This document shows, one piece after another, positions 33,902 to 44,845 of a stretch of 64,000 bases of DNA (positions within the stretch are counted from its first letter, which is position 1; every line of letters starts with the position of its first letter). The notes beneath the pieces are model-generated. The model saw nothing but the letters and a program-made list of their open reading frames with translations, had not been told where the DNA came from and did not search any database. Source of the stretch: Xanthomonas sp. F10 (GTDB taxonomy: Bacteria; Pseudomonadota; Gammaproteobacteria; Xanthomonadales; Xanthomonadaceae); the NCBI RefSeq assembly GCF_014206815.1, contig NZ_JACHNP010000001.1, positions 1,826,456 through 1,890,455 of the forward strand, given 5' to 3'. The position numbers and the translations under genes are program-made.

Positions 33902-34300
33902 ATGGCAAAGACCGCAAAAAAGGCTGCCCCGAAGAAGGCAGTGAAGAAGGTAGCGACCAAGGCCGCCGCCAAGCCGGCCGCTCCCAAGCCGATCAAGGAC
34001 GTGCTGAGCAAGTCCGCGCTCGTGGCGCACATCGCCGAGACCAGCGGCGTCATCGCCAAGGACGTGCGCGCCGTGATGGCCTCGCTGGAGCATGCCGTGG
34101 CCGGTTCGGTCAGCAAGAAGGGCGCCGGCTCGTTCACCCTGCCGGGCCTGCTGAAGATCACCGCCGTCAGCGTGCCGGCCAAGCCGAAGCGCAAGGGCAT
34201 CAACCCGTTCACCAAGGAAGAGCAGTGGTTCGCCGCCAAGCCGGCCACCACCAAGCTCAAGGTGCGCCCGCTGAAGAAGCTCAAGGACGCCGCGCTCTGA
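33902..34300 (+). CDS. HU-family DNA-binding protein with histone-H1-like basic tail
   Basis: A 132-residue protein. Residues 1-31 are almost only Lys, Ala and Pro (MAKTAKKAAPKKAVKKVATK), like eukaryotic H1 tails. From about residue 32 (KDVLSKSALVAHIAETSGV) to the end lies an HU/IHF fold; FTLPGLLKITAVSVPAKPKR takes the place of the DNA-binding arm. It probably compacts or bridges nucleoid DNA. AGGA precedes the ATG and a strong terminator follows, so it is a single highly expressed gene. Confidence 0.85.
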   Translation: MAKTAKKAAPKKAVKKVATKAAAKPAAPKPIKDVLSKSALVAHIAETSGVIAKDVRAVMASLEHAVAGSVSKKGAGSFTLPGLLKITAVSVPAKPKRKGINPFTKEEQWFAAKPATTKLKVRPLKKLKDAAL

Positions 34301-34331
34301 GCAGCGTCGCCTGATCCAGGCAAGCACATCG

Positions 34332-34362
34332 ACGAGACGGCTTCGGCCGTCTCGTTTTTTTT
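34332..34362 (+). terminator. Intrinsic terminator of the HU-like gene
   Basis: ACGAGACGGC, loop TTCG, GCCGTCTCGT, then eight T. This is a classic rho-independent terminator with a UUCG tetraloop, 31 bases after the stop codon. Confidence 0.95.
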
Positions 34363-34442
34363 GGCCGCCTGCGCATTCGGGTTGACGGCCCGCTAAGGCT
34401 GCGGCGGCTATACCGGTGCTTCCCTTCGACAGGATCACCTGC

Positions 34443-35147
34443 ATGAAACTACAGGGCTTTCTCGACCAACTGCTGCAATCGGCGCAGGGCGCCGCCGGCC
34501 AGGCCATGGGCAAGACCGGCACCGCCGCTCCAACCGCACCGGCGCAGCAGGCCGCCGGCGGCCTGGGCGGCCTGCTCAACGCCGACTTCGGCAAGGGAGC
34601 CCTCAGCGGCGGCGCGCTCGGCCTGCTGCTCGGCAAACACCGCACCACCCGCAAGCTGGCGACCTACGGCGGCCTGGCCGCGCTGGGGCTGATGGCCTAT
34701 CGGGCCTACGGCGACTATCGCCGCCAGCAACTCGGCGCCGCCGCACCCGAACCGCAGACGCTGGACCGGCTGCCGCCGCTGGAAGTGGAACAGCACAGCC
34801 AGGCTGTGCTGCGCGCGTTGGTCGGCGCGGCCAAGGCAGACGGTCACCTGGACGAACGCGAACGCAGCCTGATCGAAGGCGAGTTCGCCCGCCTCCATGG
34901 CAACGACGCCGACGTGCAGCAGTGGCTGCATGCGGAACTGGAAAAGCCGCTGGATCCGGCCGAGGTGGCGCGCGCGTCGACCACCCCGGAGATGGCCGCG
35001 GAAATGTACCTGGCCAGCCTGCTCGCCGCCGACGCGCAGAGCTTCATGGAGCGCAGCTACCTGAACGAACTGGCACGGCAGCTCGGCATCGACGACGCCC
35101 TGAAGCAGCGCCTGCAGGAACAGGCCGCGACGCTGCACGCGGACTGA
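34443..35147 (+). CDS. DUF533 (YebE-like) tellurite-resistance-fold membrane protein
   Basis: A 234-residue protein. Its N-terminal part has a Gly/Ala-rich stretch and a single membrane segment near residues 78-90 (YGGLAALGLMAYRAYG). The C-terminal half (LRALVGAAKADGHLDERERS) is the all-helical TerB-like domain with its acidic metal-binding loop. Function is unknown. CAGGA precedes ATG 34443. The M23 peptidase starts 5 bases after the stop, so the two form an operon. Confidence 0.82.
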   Translation: MKLQGFLDQLLQSAQGAAGQAMGKTGTAAPTAPAQQAAGGLGGLLNADFGKGALSGGALGLLLGKHRTTRKLATYGGLAALGLMAYRAYGDYRRQQLGAAAPEPQTLDRLPPLEVEQHSQAVLRALVGAAKADGHLDERERSLIEGEFARLHGNDADVQQWLHAELEKPLDPAEVARASTTPEMAAEMYLASLLAADAQSFMERSYLNELARQLGIDDALKQRLQEQAATLHAD

Positions 35148-35151
35148 GCGC

Positions 35152-35718
35152 ATGACCGCTGCGTCCGCGCCTTCGCCTGCGCAGCGCCTGCGCCGCGAAT
35201 TGCTGCGCGCGGCGATGCTTGCCGCGCTGGCGGTGGCTGCCGCCTGGGCCTGGCGGCATCCGTGGGCGCAGCGCCTGCGCGTCGGCTGGGAGCTGGCCCG
35301 GGCGCCGGCGCCGACTGCGCTGCACATGCCGGTCGAAGGGGTAGATCCGCGCCGCGTCGCCGCCACCTTCGGCGCGCCGCGCGGGCGCGACCGCCAGCAC
35401 GCCGGCGTGGACATCTTCGCCAAACGCGGCACGCCGGTGGTGGCGGCCACGCGCGGCATCGTCGTGGCCATCGCCGACCGCGGCCTCGGCGGCCGCCAGG
35501 TCTGGGTGCTCGGCCCGGCTCGGCAGCGGCACTATTACGCGCACCTGGAGACATGGGCGCCGGGGCTGCAGGTCGGCGACCTGGTGGAACCCGGCGACCC
35601 GCTTGGCGCGGTGGGCGACAGCGGCAACGCGCGCGGCACCCCACCGCATCTGCATTACGGCATCTACGCCGAGGGCGGCGCCTACGACCCGTTGCCGCTG
35701 CTGCGCGCCGGACGCTGA
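35152..35718 (+). CDS. M23 family (LytM-type) metallopeptidase
   Basis: A 188-residue protein. A membrane anchor or uncleaved signal lies at residues 17-34 (LRAAMLAALAVAAAWAW), followed by the zinc endopeptidase domain. Zinc ligands are in QHAGVDIFA and the catalytic pair in PPHLHYGIY; HYYAHLETW precedes them. Such enzymes cut peptidoglycan cross-links or activate amidases. With all ligands present it is likely active. It is coupled to the DUF533 gene just upstream. Confidence 0.88.
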   Translation: MTAASAPSPAQRLRRELLRAAMLAALAVAAAWAWRHPWAQRLRVGWELARAPAPTALHMPVEGVDPRRVAATFGAPRGRDRQHAGVDIFAKRGTPVVAATRGIVVAIADRGLGGRQVWVLGPARQRHYYAHLETWAPGLQVGDLVEPGDPLGAVGDSGNARGTPPHLHYGIYAEGGAYDPLPLLRAGR

Positions 35719-35812
35719 ACGGAAGCACTGGAACAGAGCGTCGCGGGCAGCAGGCTCGTGGTGGCGCCTGGCCGCGCCTATCTTGGAGGCACACACCGCG
35801 TGCGCCACTGCC

Positions 35813-36115
35813 ATGACCGCCTCCCAACGCTACCGCGTCACCGTCACCCCGATCCAGGACGACGGCCTGCCCTGCCAGGGCCGCTGCACCATCGAACTGG
35901 AGGCACGCTGCCGGCAGGACTGGATGCGCCTGCTGGAGGCGGCGCAGCGCCAGCCGGGATTGCGCGGCGACGAGCGCGCCGCGCTGATCGTCGGCACGCA
36001 GTTGCTGCGCAGCCTGGGCGAGCGCAGCGACGGCGAGGCGCGCGCGCTGCTGGCGCCGTTGCAGCCGGCGCTGGATGCCCTGCTCGCGCGGCTGGCGCCT
36101 GCGCCTGTCGCGTAA
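35813..36115 (+). CDS. DUF3861 family small protein
   Basis: A 100-residue protein: SQRYRVTVTPIQDDGLPCQG, then CTIELEARCRQDWMRLLEAA. The pattern of an N-terminal beta-hairpin and an aromatic DDW/DW motif fits DUF3861, a family of unknown function. No good ribosome site sits directly before ATG 35813; a GGAGG is about 25 bases upstream. The call is moderate. Confidence 0.6.
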   Translation: MTASQRYRVTVTPIQDDGLPCQGRCTIELEARCRQDWMRLLEAAQRQPGLRGDERAALIVGTQLLRSLGERSDGEARALLAPLQPALDALLARLAPAPVA

Positions 36116-36208
36116 GGCCGCGACGCGGGGAGCGCAGCGATTCCGCTAATCGCGCATTCACCGCCCGCGGTTATGGTGAAACCCCTCTTCATTGCCAGGG
36201 CCCGCTCG

Positions 36209-36805
36209 ATGACCTTCCGCCAGTTCACCCTGCGCGCCGCGGCGCTGCTGCTGCTCGCCACCGCCGCCCAGGTCCAGGCCGAGCCGACCATCCAGGGCCG
36301 CCAGGTCAGCGTCGGTGCCGCCGACGTGCAGCACTATCTCGACGGTAGCTTCCCGCAGACGCACAAGGCGCTCGGCGGGCTGATCAAGATGACCGTTCGC
36401 GACCCGAAGCTGAGCCTGCCGCCGGGCGATCGGCTGAAGATGCAGTTCGACCTGAGCATGGCCACCGGCGGCGGCGCGGCGACGCCACTGGGGCAGGTGC
36501 TGCTGACCAGCGCGTTGCGCTACGACCAGCAGAGCCAGAGCTTCCACCTGCAGTCCCCCACCATCGACGACTTCCGCCCGGCCGCCAACGGCGGCAAGCT
36601 CGACGCCAACACGCGCGAACTGCTCAATGCCTGGCTGGAGGACTATGCGCGCAAGGAGCCGATCTACAAGCTGGATCCGCGCCTGACCGCCATGCTCGGC
36701 GACGTGCAGATCCAGTCGGCCGGCGTGGAGAACGGCGCGCTGGTAGTGCGTTTCAATCAGGACATCAGCAAGCTGGTGCCCGCAGGCATGCTTCCCGGGC
36801 AATAA
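36209..36805 (+). CDS. DUF1439 (YceB-like) periplasmic protein
   Basis: A 198-residue protein starting MTFRQFTLRAAALLLLATAA, a signal peptide cut near VQA-EP. The rest matches DUF1439: VSVGAADVQHYLDGSFPQTH, KLSLPPGDRLKM and a C-terminal DVQIQSAGVENGALVVRFNQ. E. coli YceB is a lipoprotein; here no lipobox Cys is present, so it is likely soluble. AGGG lies 8 bases before the ATG; the in-frame ATG at 36173 lacks a site. Function unknown. Confidence 0.75.
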   Translation: MTFRQFTLRAAALLLLATAAQVQAEPTIQGRQVSVGAADVQHYLDGSFPQTHKALGGLIKMTVRDPKLSLPPGDRLKMQFDLSMATGGGAATPLGQVLLTSALRYDQQSQSFHLQSPTIDDFRPAANGGKLDANTRELLNAWLEDYARKEPIYKLDPRLTAMLGDVQIQSAGVENGALVVRFNQDISKLVPAGMLPGQ

Positions 36806-36844
36806 CTTGCGCATGCCGGCGACGGCCGTCCGGCACACCGCGCA

Positions 36845-36875
36845 CGCAAAAAAACGGCGGCCAAGGCCGCCGTTT
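36845..36875. terminator. Bidirectional terminator
   Basis: AAACGGCGGCC and GGCCGCCGTTT pair around AA. A run of seven A lies on the left, giving a T-run for the leftward PfpI gene. It also ends the rightward DUF1439 transcript. Confidence 0.85.
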
Positions 36876-36937
36876 CTACGTCGATCGCACTTCGGCCTAC
36901 GCCACCAGCATGGCGGCGCAGGCGCACCGCCGCGGAC

Positions 36938-37483
36938 TCAGCCCAGCGCCTTGGCCACGGCCTGCGCGAATGCCGGGATGTCGTCCGGCTTGCGGCTGGT
37001 GATCAGGTTGCCGTCCACCACCACCTCCTGGTCCTCCCAGCGTCCACCGGCATTGGACAGGTCGGTCTTCAGCGAGGGCCACGAGGTCACCTGGCGGTCG
37101 CGCACCAGCCCGCTCTCGGCCAGCAGCCACGGACCATGGCAGATCGCCGCCACCGGCTTGCCGGCACTGGCGAAGGACTGGATGAAGGCGATCGCCGTGG
37201 GCTCGGTGCGCAGGTTGTCGGGATTGATCACCCCGCCCGGCAGCACCAGCGCGTCGTAGTCGCCGGCCTGGGCCTGCTGCAATCGCTTGTCCACCGGCAC
37301 GCTGTCGCCCCAGTCCTTCTTGTTCCAGCCGCGGATGCTGGTGGCCTCGCCCGGCGCGATCACGTCGACCTGGGCGCCCCAGGATTCCAGCAAGCGCTTG
37401 GGCTCCTGCAGTTCCGATTGCTCGAAACCGTCGGTGGCCAGGACAGCCACCTGCTTGCCGGCAAGGGAAGGCATTGCACTCAT
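36938..37483 (-). CDS. DJ-1/PfpI family protein (glyoxalase/protease-like)
   Basis: A 181-residue protein: VAVLATDGFEQSELQEPKRL, DYDALVLPGGVINPD, then the nucleophile elbow AAICHGPWLLAESG with Cys near residue 115 and the PfpI-type His beside it. ATG 37483 has GAGGAG upstream. Family members act as deglycases, glyoxalases or stress proteases; which applies is open. Confidence 0.88.
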   Translation of the reverse strand: MSAMPSLAGKQVAVLATDGFEQSELQEPKRLLESWGAQVDVIAPGEATSIRGWNKKDWGDSVPVDKRLQQAQAGDYDALVLPGGVINPDNLRTEPTAIAFIQSFASAGKPVAAICHGPWLLAESGLVRDRQVTSWPSLKTDLSNAGGRWEDQEVVVDGNLITSRKPDDIPAFAQAVAKALG

Positions 37484-37581
37484 GGGACACTCCTCGAATG
37501 GGGGAACACCCACCCTAGGAGCGCCGCGGTGGCAAGGCCGTGAACCACGCGTCGGCGCGGCGTGCACGGCTGGACGTGACG

Positions 37582-38049
37582 CTAGCGCTTGGGCTGCAGC
37601 ATGGTGCCGGTGCAATTCCTGGCACCGCAGCGGCATTCCCAGATCTTCTTCAGCCGCGGCGTGTGCCGCTCGGCCAGGGTGATGCCGTAGTTGTAGGTGA
37701 GTTCCTCGCCGGGCTTGATGTCGCGCAGCGCCTCGATCACCACCTTGTCCTTGCGGCGGTCCTCGCCCTCGGCCTCGACGATCACTGCCTCGCAGTTCGG
37801 CGCGCAGCTGTGGTTGATCCAGCGCGCGTCGTTGCCCTCGTAGTTGGCGTCGATCACGTAGTCGTCGCTGAGGGTGAACAGGAAGGTGTGTCCGGTCTCG
37901 ACGTCGCCGGCCTCGTCGCGGTCGACCTCGGCGTGGGTGCGGCGGCGGCCCTTGTACTCGATGACCCGCTCGCCTTTCTTGAGCGGCAGCACGGCGAACA
38001 CGCCGTTGCCATGGATGCGGGACTTGCGGGCGGCGATCTTGCGGGGCAT
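37582..38049 (-). CDS. SET domain protein (lysine methyltransferase-like)
   Basis: A 155-residue protein. Features are RIHGNGVFAVLPLKKGERVI, the SAM-binding NHSC at residues 79-82, TYNYG and the post-SET cysteines CRCGARNCTG, all as in eukaryotic SET enzymes with a bound zinc. Short SET proteins are known in Xanthomonadaceae and Chlamydiae, where some methylate histone-like proteins. The HU/H1-like protein 3 kb upstream is an attractive target but this is only an inference. Confidence 0.88.
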   Translation of the reverse strand: MPRKIAARKSRIHGNGVFAVLPLKKGERVIEYKGRRRTHAEVDRDEAGDVETGHTFLFTLSDDYVIDANYEGNDARWINHSCAPNCEAVIVEAEGEDRRKDKVVIEALRDIKPGEELTYNYGITLAERHTPRLKKIWECRCGARNCTGTMLQPKR

Positions 38050-38183
38050 GCGGCGATCCGGACAGGAAAGCCTAGATTCTGGCGCACATCGCCCGCGATC
38101 CCAAGCCCGCGCGTGTCAGGCCGTCAGACGCCACCCCGGCGAGGCCGAATCGCCACGATCGAAAGAAAAGATGAACGGCCGGG

Positions 38184-38212
38184 TTGGACCCTGCGGAGCA
38201 AAAGAGTACAAT
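38184..38212 (+). promoter_or_regulatory. Promoter of the suf operon
   Basis: TTGGAC at 38184-38189, 17 bases, TACAAT at 38207-38212: a good sigma-70 promoter, with transcription start about 25 bases before the regulator ATG. The regulator presumably binds here. Confidence 0.75.
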
Positions 38213-38244
38213 TTCGGTCCGCATTGAAATTCGACCGTGTCGCC

Positions 38245-38703
38245 ATGCTCCGCGTCACCAAGCTCACCGATTACGCCACCGTCGTCCTGACCGTGCTCGC
38301 CGCGCGTCCGAACGAAGTGTTGAGCGCGACCGAACTGGCCGAGCAGGCCGGGCTGGAGTCGCCCACGGTGAGCAAGCTGCTCAAGCCGTTGGCCCAGGCC
38401 GGCCTGGTCGAAGGCCTGCGCGGCGTGCGCGGCGGCTACCGGCTGGCGCGCCCGGCCGACGCCATCACCCTGATCCAGATCGTCGAGGCGATGGAAGGCC
38501 CATTGGCGATCACCGAATGCAGCCACCACGGCAGCCAGTGCAGCATCGCCCAGACCTGCGGCGTGCGCTCCAACTGGCGGCTGATCAACGACGTGGTCGC
38601 CGACGCGCTGCGCGGCGTGACCCTGGCGCAGATGCTTCACCCCCTCCTCCCCTCCGGCGATCCGAAACGGCGTCCCATCGCCGTGCGGTTCGCGACCACC
38701 TGA
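38245..38703 (+). CDS. Rrf2 family Fe-S-sensing regulator of the suf operon
   Basis: A 152-residue protein. A winged helix (LRVTKLTDYATVVLTVLAAR, then LESPTVSKLLKPL) is followed by three cysteines, Cys92, Cys99 and Cys105, in the spacing of IscR-type cluster ligands. It is the first gene of sufBCDS and most likely represses the operon when the cluster is loaded. The upstream in-frame extension reaching 37540 runs antisense through the SET gene and is rejected. Confidence 0.9.
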   Translation: MLRVTKLTDYATVVLTVLAARPNEVLSATELAEQAGLESPTVSKLLKPLAQAGLVEGLRGVRGGYRLARPADAITLIQIVEAMEGPLAITECSHHGSQCSIAQTCGVRSNWRLINDVVADALRGVTLAQMLHPLLPSGDPKRRPIAVRFATT

Positions 38704-38718
38704 CCTGTAGGCAGCCCG

Positions 38719-40161
<1,443 letters not shown>

Positions 40162-40171
40162 CGCCTGCGAA

Positions 40172-40278
40172 GCCGGGAATCGGGAATGGAGAATCGGGAA
40201 TCGGTTCTCTTCCCGCATCTTTCCGCTGCACCTCTACCTGCTCTTCCCTATTCCCCATTCTCGAGTCCCGATTCCCAA
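40172..40278. repeat. Palindromic GGGAATCGGGAAT element inside the suf operon
   Basis: The left arm GGGAATCGGGAATGGAGAAT continues CGGGAATCGG (40174-40204). The right arm TTCCCTATTCCCCATTCTCG continues AGTCCCGATTCCC (40243-40276) and is nearly its reverse complement. The transcript between sufB and sufC can fold into a long stem, which may lower or stabilise downstream message. Confidence 0.75.
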
Positions 40279-40282
40279 TATC

Positions 40283-41046
<764 letters not shown>

Positions 41047-41050
<4 letters not shown>

Positions 41051-42309
41051 GCGCCCTGCTCGACTCGCTGGCCGCCGCGTTCCACGGCGATGGCGCGCGC
41101 CGCGCGCCGCTGGAGCAGGCGCTGCGCGACGGCCTGCCCGGCGCGCGCAGCGAAGCCTGGAAGTACACCTCGCTGCGCGCGCTGGAACGGCGCAGCTTCG
41201 CGCCCGCACCGCAGACGGCACCGGCAGTGGATGCGGCACTGCTCGACGGCATCCCGGCACCGCGCCTGGTGTTCGTCAACGGCCGCGCCAGCGATACGCT
41301 GTCGGACCTGTCCGGCCTGCCGGCCGGGGTGGAGCTGCAGCGCCTGTCGACGATCCTGCAAAGCGGCGACGATGCCATGCGCTTCCTCGGCCGCCGCTTC
41401 GAGCGCAGCGACGAGGTGTTCGCCCGGCTCAACGCTGCCCTCGCCGACGAAGGCAGTGTGCTGCGGGTGGATGCCGGCGTGCGCGTGGCGCAGCCGCTGC
41501 ACCTGGTGTTCGTCTCCACCGCTGCCGATTCCGATCTGGCCTGGCACCATCGCCACCTGATCGAACTGCGCCAGGACGCGACGCTGGCGCTGGTCGAGCA
41601 TCACCTGCATGCCGGCGACGCCGCGCACCTGAGCAACAGCCTGGCGCACGTGCACCTGGCCGCCGGCGCGCAGCTGACCCACGCCCGCGTGCAGGACGAG
41701 GCGGCCGGCGTCACCGCGCTGCTGCGCACCGACGCGGTGCTGGCGCGCGACGCGCAGTACCGGCGCATGGACCTGGAACTGGGCGGCGCGCTCGCCCGGC
41801 ACGAACTCAACGTGCGCCTGGAGGGCGACAACGCCCGGCTGGTCGCCAACGGCGTGCTGCTCGGCAATGGCCGGCGCCAGCTCGACACCCGCCTGGGCAT
41901 CGAGCACATCGCCCGCGACACCGCCTGCGAACTGCTGTGGCGCGGCGTCGCCACCGGGCGCAGCCGCGTGGCCTTCCATGGCGGCATCCAGATCCGCCAC
42001 GGCGCCGACGGCACCGACGCGGCGCTGTCGAACAAGAACCTGCTGCTGTCCGCCGACGCCGAGATCGATACCCAGCCGGTGCTGGTGATCGACGCCGACG
42101 AGGTCAAGGCCGCGCACGGCGCCACCGTCGGCCAGCTCGATACCAATGCATTGTTCTACCTGCGCTCGCGCGGCCTGCCGCAGGAGCGCGCGCAGCAACT
42201 GCTGACCGCCGCGTTCTGCCGCGAGCCGCTGGGCGCGCTGGAGCCGGCACTGAGCGAAGGCTTGCTGGCACGTCTGGAGCGGGCGCTCAGCGCCGCAGGC
42301 GTGGCATGA
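41047..42309 (+). CDS. sufD: Fe-S assembly protein SufD
   Basis: A 420-residue beta-helix protein related to SufB: ARSEAWKYTSLRALERRSF near the N-terminus, and C-terminal SNKNLLLSADAEIDTQPVLV, VKAAHGATVGQLD, FYLRSRGLPQ. ATG overlaps the sufC stop by 4 bases (ATGA). Confidence 0.96.
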
Positions 42310-43556
42310 ACGGGCCCGCTGCGCACACCGCCACGCCGCAGGCGCCGGACTGGGACGCGGTCCGGCGCGATTTCCCGCTGCTGATGCGGGAAGTGCACGG
42401 CAAGCCGCTGGTGTACTTCGACAACGCCAACACCGGGCAGAAGCCGCTGCAGGTGATCGCGGCAACCGACGCTTTCTACCGCCGCCACAACGCCAACGTC
42501 AGCCGCGCCGTGCACGCGCTCGGCAGCGAGGCCACCGAGGCCTACGAAGGCGCACGAACCCGGCTGGCGCGGTTTCTCAACGTGCGTGCCGACGAACTGG
42601 TGCTGTGCAGCGGCGCCACCTTCGCGCTGAACCTGGTGGCGTACTCGTGGGCACTGCCGCGGCTGCGCGCCGGCGACACCATCCTGGTGTCGCGCATGGA
42701 GCACCACGCCAACATCGTGCCCTGGCAACTCGTCGCGCAGCGCACCGGTGCCACGGTCAAGGTCGCCGAAATCACCGCCGACGGCGCGCTCGACCTGGAC
42801 GCGCTGCGCGCGGCGATGACCGCCGACGTCAAGCTGCTGGCCCTGGCCCACGTCTCCAACGTGCTGGGCACGGTCAACCCGGTCCGCGAGATCTGCCGCG
42901 AGGCGCGCAAGCGCGGCATCGTCAGCGTCATCGACGGCTCGCAGGCGGCGCCGCACCGGCCGCTGGACGTGGCCGCGATCGGCTGCGACTTCTACGCCAT
43001 CACCGGCCACAAGATGTGCGGCCCGACCGGCACCGGCGCGCTGTGGGCGCGGCGCGAGCACCTGCAGGCGATGCCGCCGTTCCTGGGCGGCGGCGAGATG
43101 ATCAAGGAAGTCAGCTTCGACGGCACCGTGTTCAACGACCCGCCGCACAAGTTCGAGGCCGGCACCCCGAACATCGCCGGCTTCGTCGGCCTCGGTGCGG
43201 CGGTGGACTATCTGCAGGCGATCGGGCTGCAGCATGTGGAAGCGCGCGAGAGCGAACTGCTCGCACACCTCACCCAGGAACTGCAGCGGATCGACGGCCT
43301 GCGCCTGTTTGGTACCGCACCCGGCAAGGCCGCGGTGGTCTCGTTCCTGATCGAGGGCGCGCACGCCCACGACCTGGCCACCCTGCTCGACCTGGAAGGC
43401 GTGGCGGTGCGCTCCGGCCAGCACTGCGCGCACCCGCTGCTGCAGTTCTACGGCGTCGCCGCGACCTGCCGCGCCTCGCTGGCGTTCTACAACACGCACG
43501 AGGAGATCGAGCGCTTCGTGGCGGCGTTGTTGAAGGTACGCAAGCTATTGGGGTAA
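42306..43556 (+). CDS. sufS: Cysteine desulfurase SufS
   Basis: A 416-residue PLP enzyme: YFDNANTGQKPLQVI, RMEHHANIVPWQ, Schiff-base Lys in AITGHKMCGPTGTG near residue 236, and the active-site Cys in RSGQHCAHPLLQ near 374. It supplies persulfide sulfur. It is coupled to sufD by ATGA overlap. No SufE gene follows directly; sulfur-transfer partners must lie elsewhere. Confidence 0.96.
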   Translation: MNGPAAHTATPQAPDWDAVRRDFPLLMREVHGKPLVYFDNANTGQKPLQVIAATDAFYRRHNANVSRAVHALGSEATEAYEGARTRLARFLNVRADELVLCSGATFALNLVAYSWALPRLRAGDTILVSRMEHHANIVPWQLVAQRTGATVKVAEITADGALDLDALRAAMTADVKLLALAHVSNVLGTVNPVREICREARKRGIVSVIDGSQAAPHRPLDVAAIGCDFYAITGHKMCGPTGTGALWARREHLQAMPPFLGGGEMIKEVSFDGTVFNDPPHKFEAGTPNIAGFVGLGAAVDYLQAIGLQHVEARESELLAHLTQELQRIDGLRLFGTAPGKAAVVSFLIEGAHAHDLATLLDLEGVAVRSGQHCAHPLLQFYGVAATCRASLAFYNTHEEIERFVAALLKVRKLLG

Positions 43557-43558
43557 AG

Positions 43559-43682
43559 CCAGGACCCGGGACTCGGGACCCGGGACCCGAAAAATCAAAA
43601 GCGACACTTCAGGCCAGATCCGTCTCTGTACGAAATGGCAACGCTTTTGCTTTTCCGGGTCTCGGGTCCCGGGTCCCGGCTT
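43559..43682. repeat. Palindromic GGGACCCGGGACTCGGGACC element between sufS and the GNAT gene
   Basis: The left arm (43559-43603) ends AAATCAAAAGCG and the right arm (43641-43682) begins CGCTTTTGCTTTTCC. The outer parts are CGGGACCC/GGGTCCCG repeats. The inner AAAAGCG/CGCTTTT ends match the elements at 23905 and 50683, so this is a diverged member of the same family with GGGACCC replacing GGGATTG. Confidence 0.8.
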
Positions 43683-43702
43683 CTCTCCGGCATAATCCCC
43701 GC

Positions 43703-44239
43703 ATGCACACCCTCACCTTCCGCACCGCCACTGTCGACGATCTCGACGCCATCGCCGCCCTGGTCACCTCGGCCTATCGTGGCGACAGCAGCCGCGTCGG
43801 CTGGACCACCGAAGCCGACCTGCTCGACGGCAACCGCATCGACCGCGAGGTGCTGCGCGCCGACATCCTGCGCCCGCGCAGCCTGGTGCTGCTGGCCGAA
43901 CGCGATGGCGCGCTGGTCGCCTGCGCGCACGTCGCCGACGAGGACGGTGCCGGCTATTTCGGCATGTTCTCGGTGCAGCCGCAGGCGCAGGGCGGCGGTC
44001 TGGGCAAGACCGTGCTGGCCGAGGCCGAGCGCATCGCCTGGCAGGAGTGGCGGTTGCCGCTGATGCGGATGTCGGTGATCGACCTGCGCGAAGAACTCAT
44101 CGCCTTCTACGAGCGCCGCGGCTATCGCCGCACCGGCATCAAGAAGCCCTTTCCCTACGGCGATGCGCGCTTCGGCCTGCCCAAGCGCGAAGACCTGCGC
44201 TTCGAGGTGCTGGAAAAGCCGCTGGGCGGTGCTGCATGA
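43703..44239 (+). CDS. GNAT family N-acetyltransferase
   Basis: A 178-residue protein: FRTATVDDLDAIAALVTSAY, GYFGMFSVQPQAQGGGLGKT (acetyl-CoA binding Q/RxxGxG/A region), LIAFYERRGYRRTG. The substrate is unknown. It follows sufS after the palindromic element and is coupled by ATGA overlap to the Rieske gene. Confidence 0.87.
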   Translation: MHTLTFRTATVDDLDAIAALVTSAYRGDSSRVGWTTEADLLDGNRIDREVLRADILRPRSLVLLAERDGALVACAHVADEDGAGYFGMFSVQPQAQGGGLGKTVLAEAERIAWQEWRLPLMRMSVIDLREELIAFYERRGYRRTGIKKPFPYGDARFGLPKREDLRFEVLEKPLGGAA

Positions 44240-44568
44240 GCGAGACCTGGACCTTCGTCTGCGCCGACGGCGAACTGCTGCCGGGCGAAATGAAGACGGT
44301 GTGGGACGAGGTGACCGACACGCCGATCGTGGTGTTCAACTTCGACGGCCAGTTCTATGCGCTGGAAGACCGCTGCAGCCACGAGGACTACGAGCTGTCC
44401 CCCGGCACCTTCGACCCTGCTGCCGGCAGCATCGAGTGCGTGCTGCACGGCGCCCGCTTCGACGTGCGCGACGGCCGTGCGCTGTGTGCGCCGGCTTATG
44501 GTCCGGTGCCGAAGTTTCCGGTGAAGTCCGAACACGGCGGGCTGTGGACCCGCGACGACCGCGGCTGA
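44236..44568 (+). CDS. Rieske-type [2Fe-2S] ferredoxin
   Basis: A 110-residue protein with the Rieske ligands C47-S-H49 (DRCSHEDYEL) and C68-x2-H71 (CVLHGARFDV). It is soluble, with no membrane anchor, like ferredoxin components of ring dioxygenases and nitrite-reductase small subunits. It is the last gene of the suf transcription unit and is translationally coupled to the GNAT gene; it may serve as a cluster client or electron donor. Confidence 0.9.
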   Translation: MSETWTFVCADGELLPGEMKTVWDEVTDTPIVVFNFDGQFYALEDRCSHEDYELSPGTFDPAAGSIECVLHGARFDVRDGRALCAPAYGPVPKFPVKSEHGGLWTRDDRG

Positions 44569-44845
44569 GCGCGCGGCGCGCGCGCCCCTATCCCAATACG
44601 GTTGTGCCGCGGCGTGTTTCGCCGGACAGCATGCGCCTGTCGCCTCATTGCTCCTGCGCGCCCACCAAACTCAAGCCCTTCAAGCACTTGGCGTCGCTAA
44701 AGATCTAGCGGCAGCGTGCCGCTATGTCTGTAGACAAATGAAGTTCTGCGTCTCAATTGTCATTGAAGTTTATTGCAAAAGAAAATTTATTTAATCGAAG
44801 GCCGCCACACACCGCTTCTGGACCGCATTCTCACGAGGAATTCCC
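44569..44845. other. Upstream region of the chemoreceptor gene
   Basis: 277 bases without a gene. The last 100 are AT-rich (TCAATTGTCATTGAAGTTTA, GAAAATTTATTTAATCG) and must hold the chemoreceptor promoter. No pair of boxes stands out and no flagellar sigma-28 consensus is seen. Confidence 0.5.
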
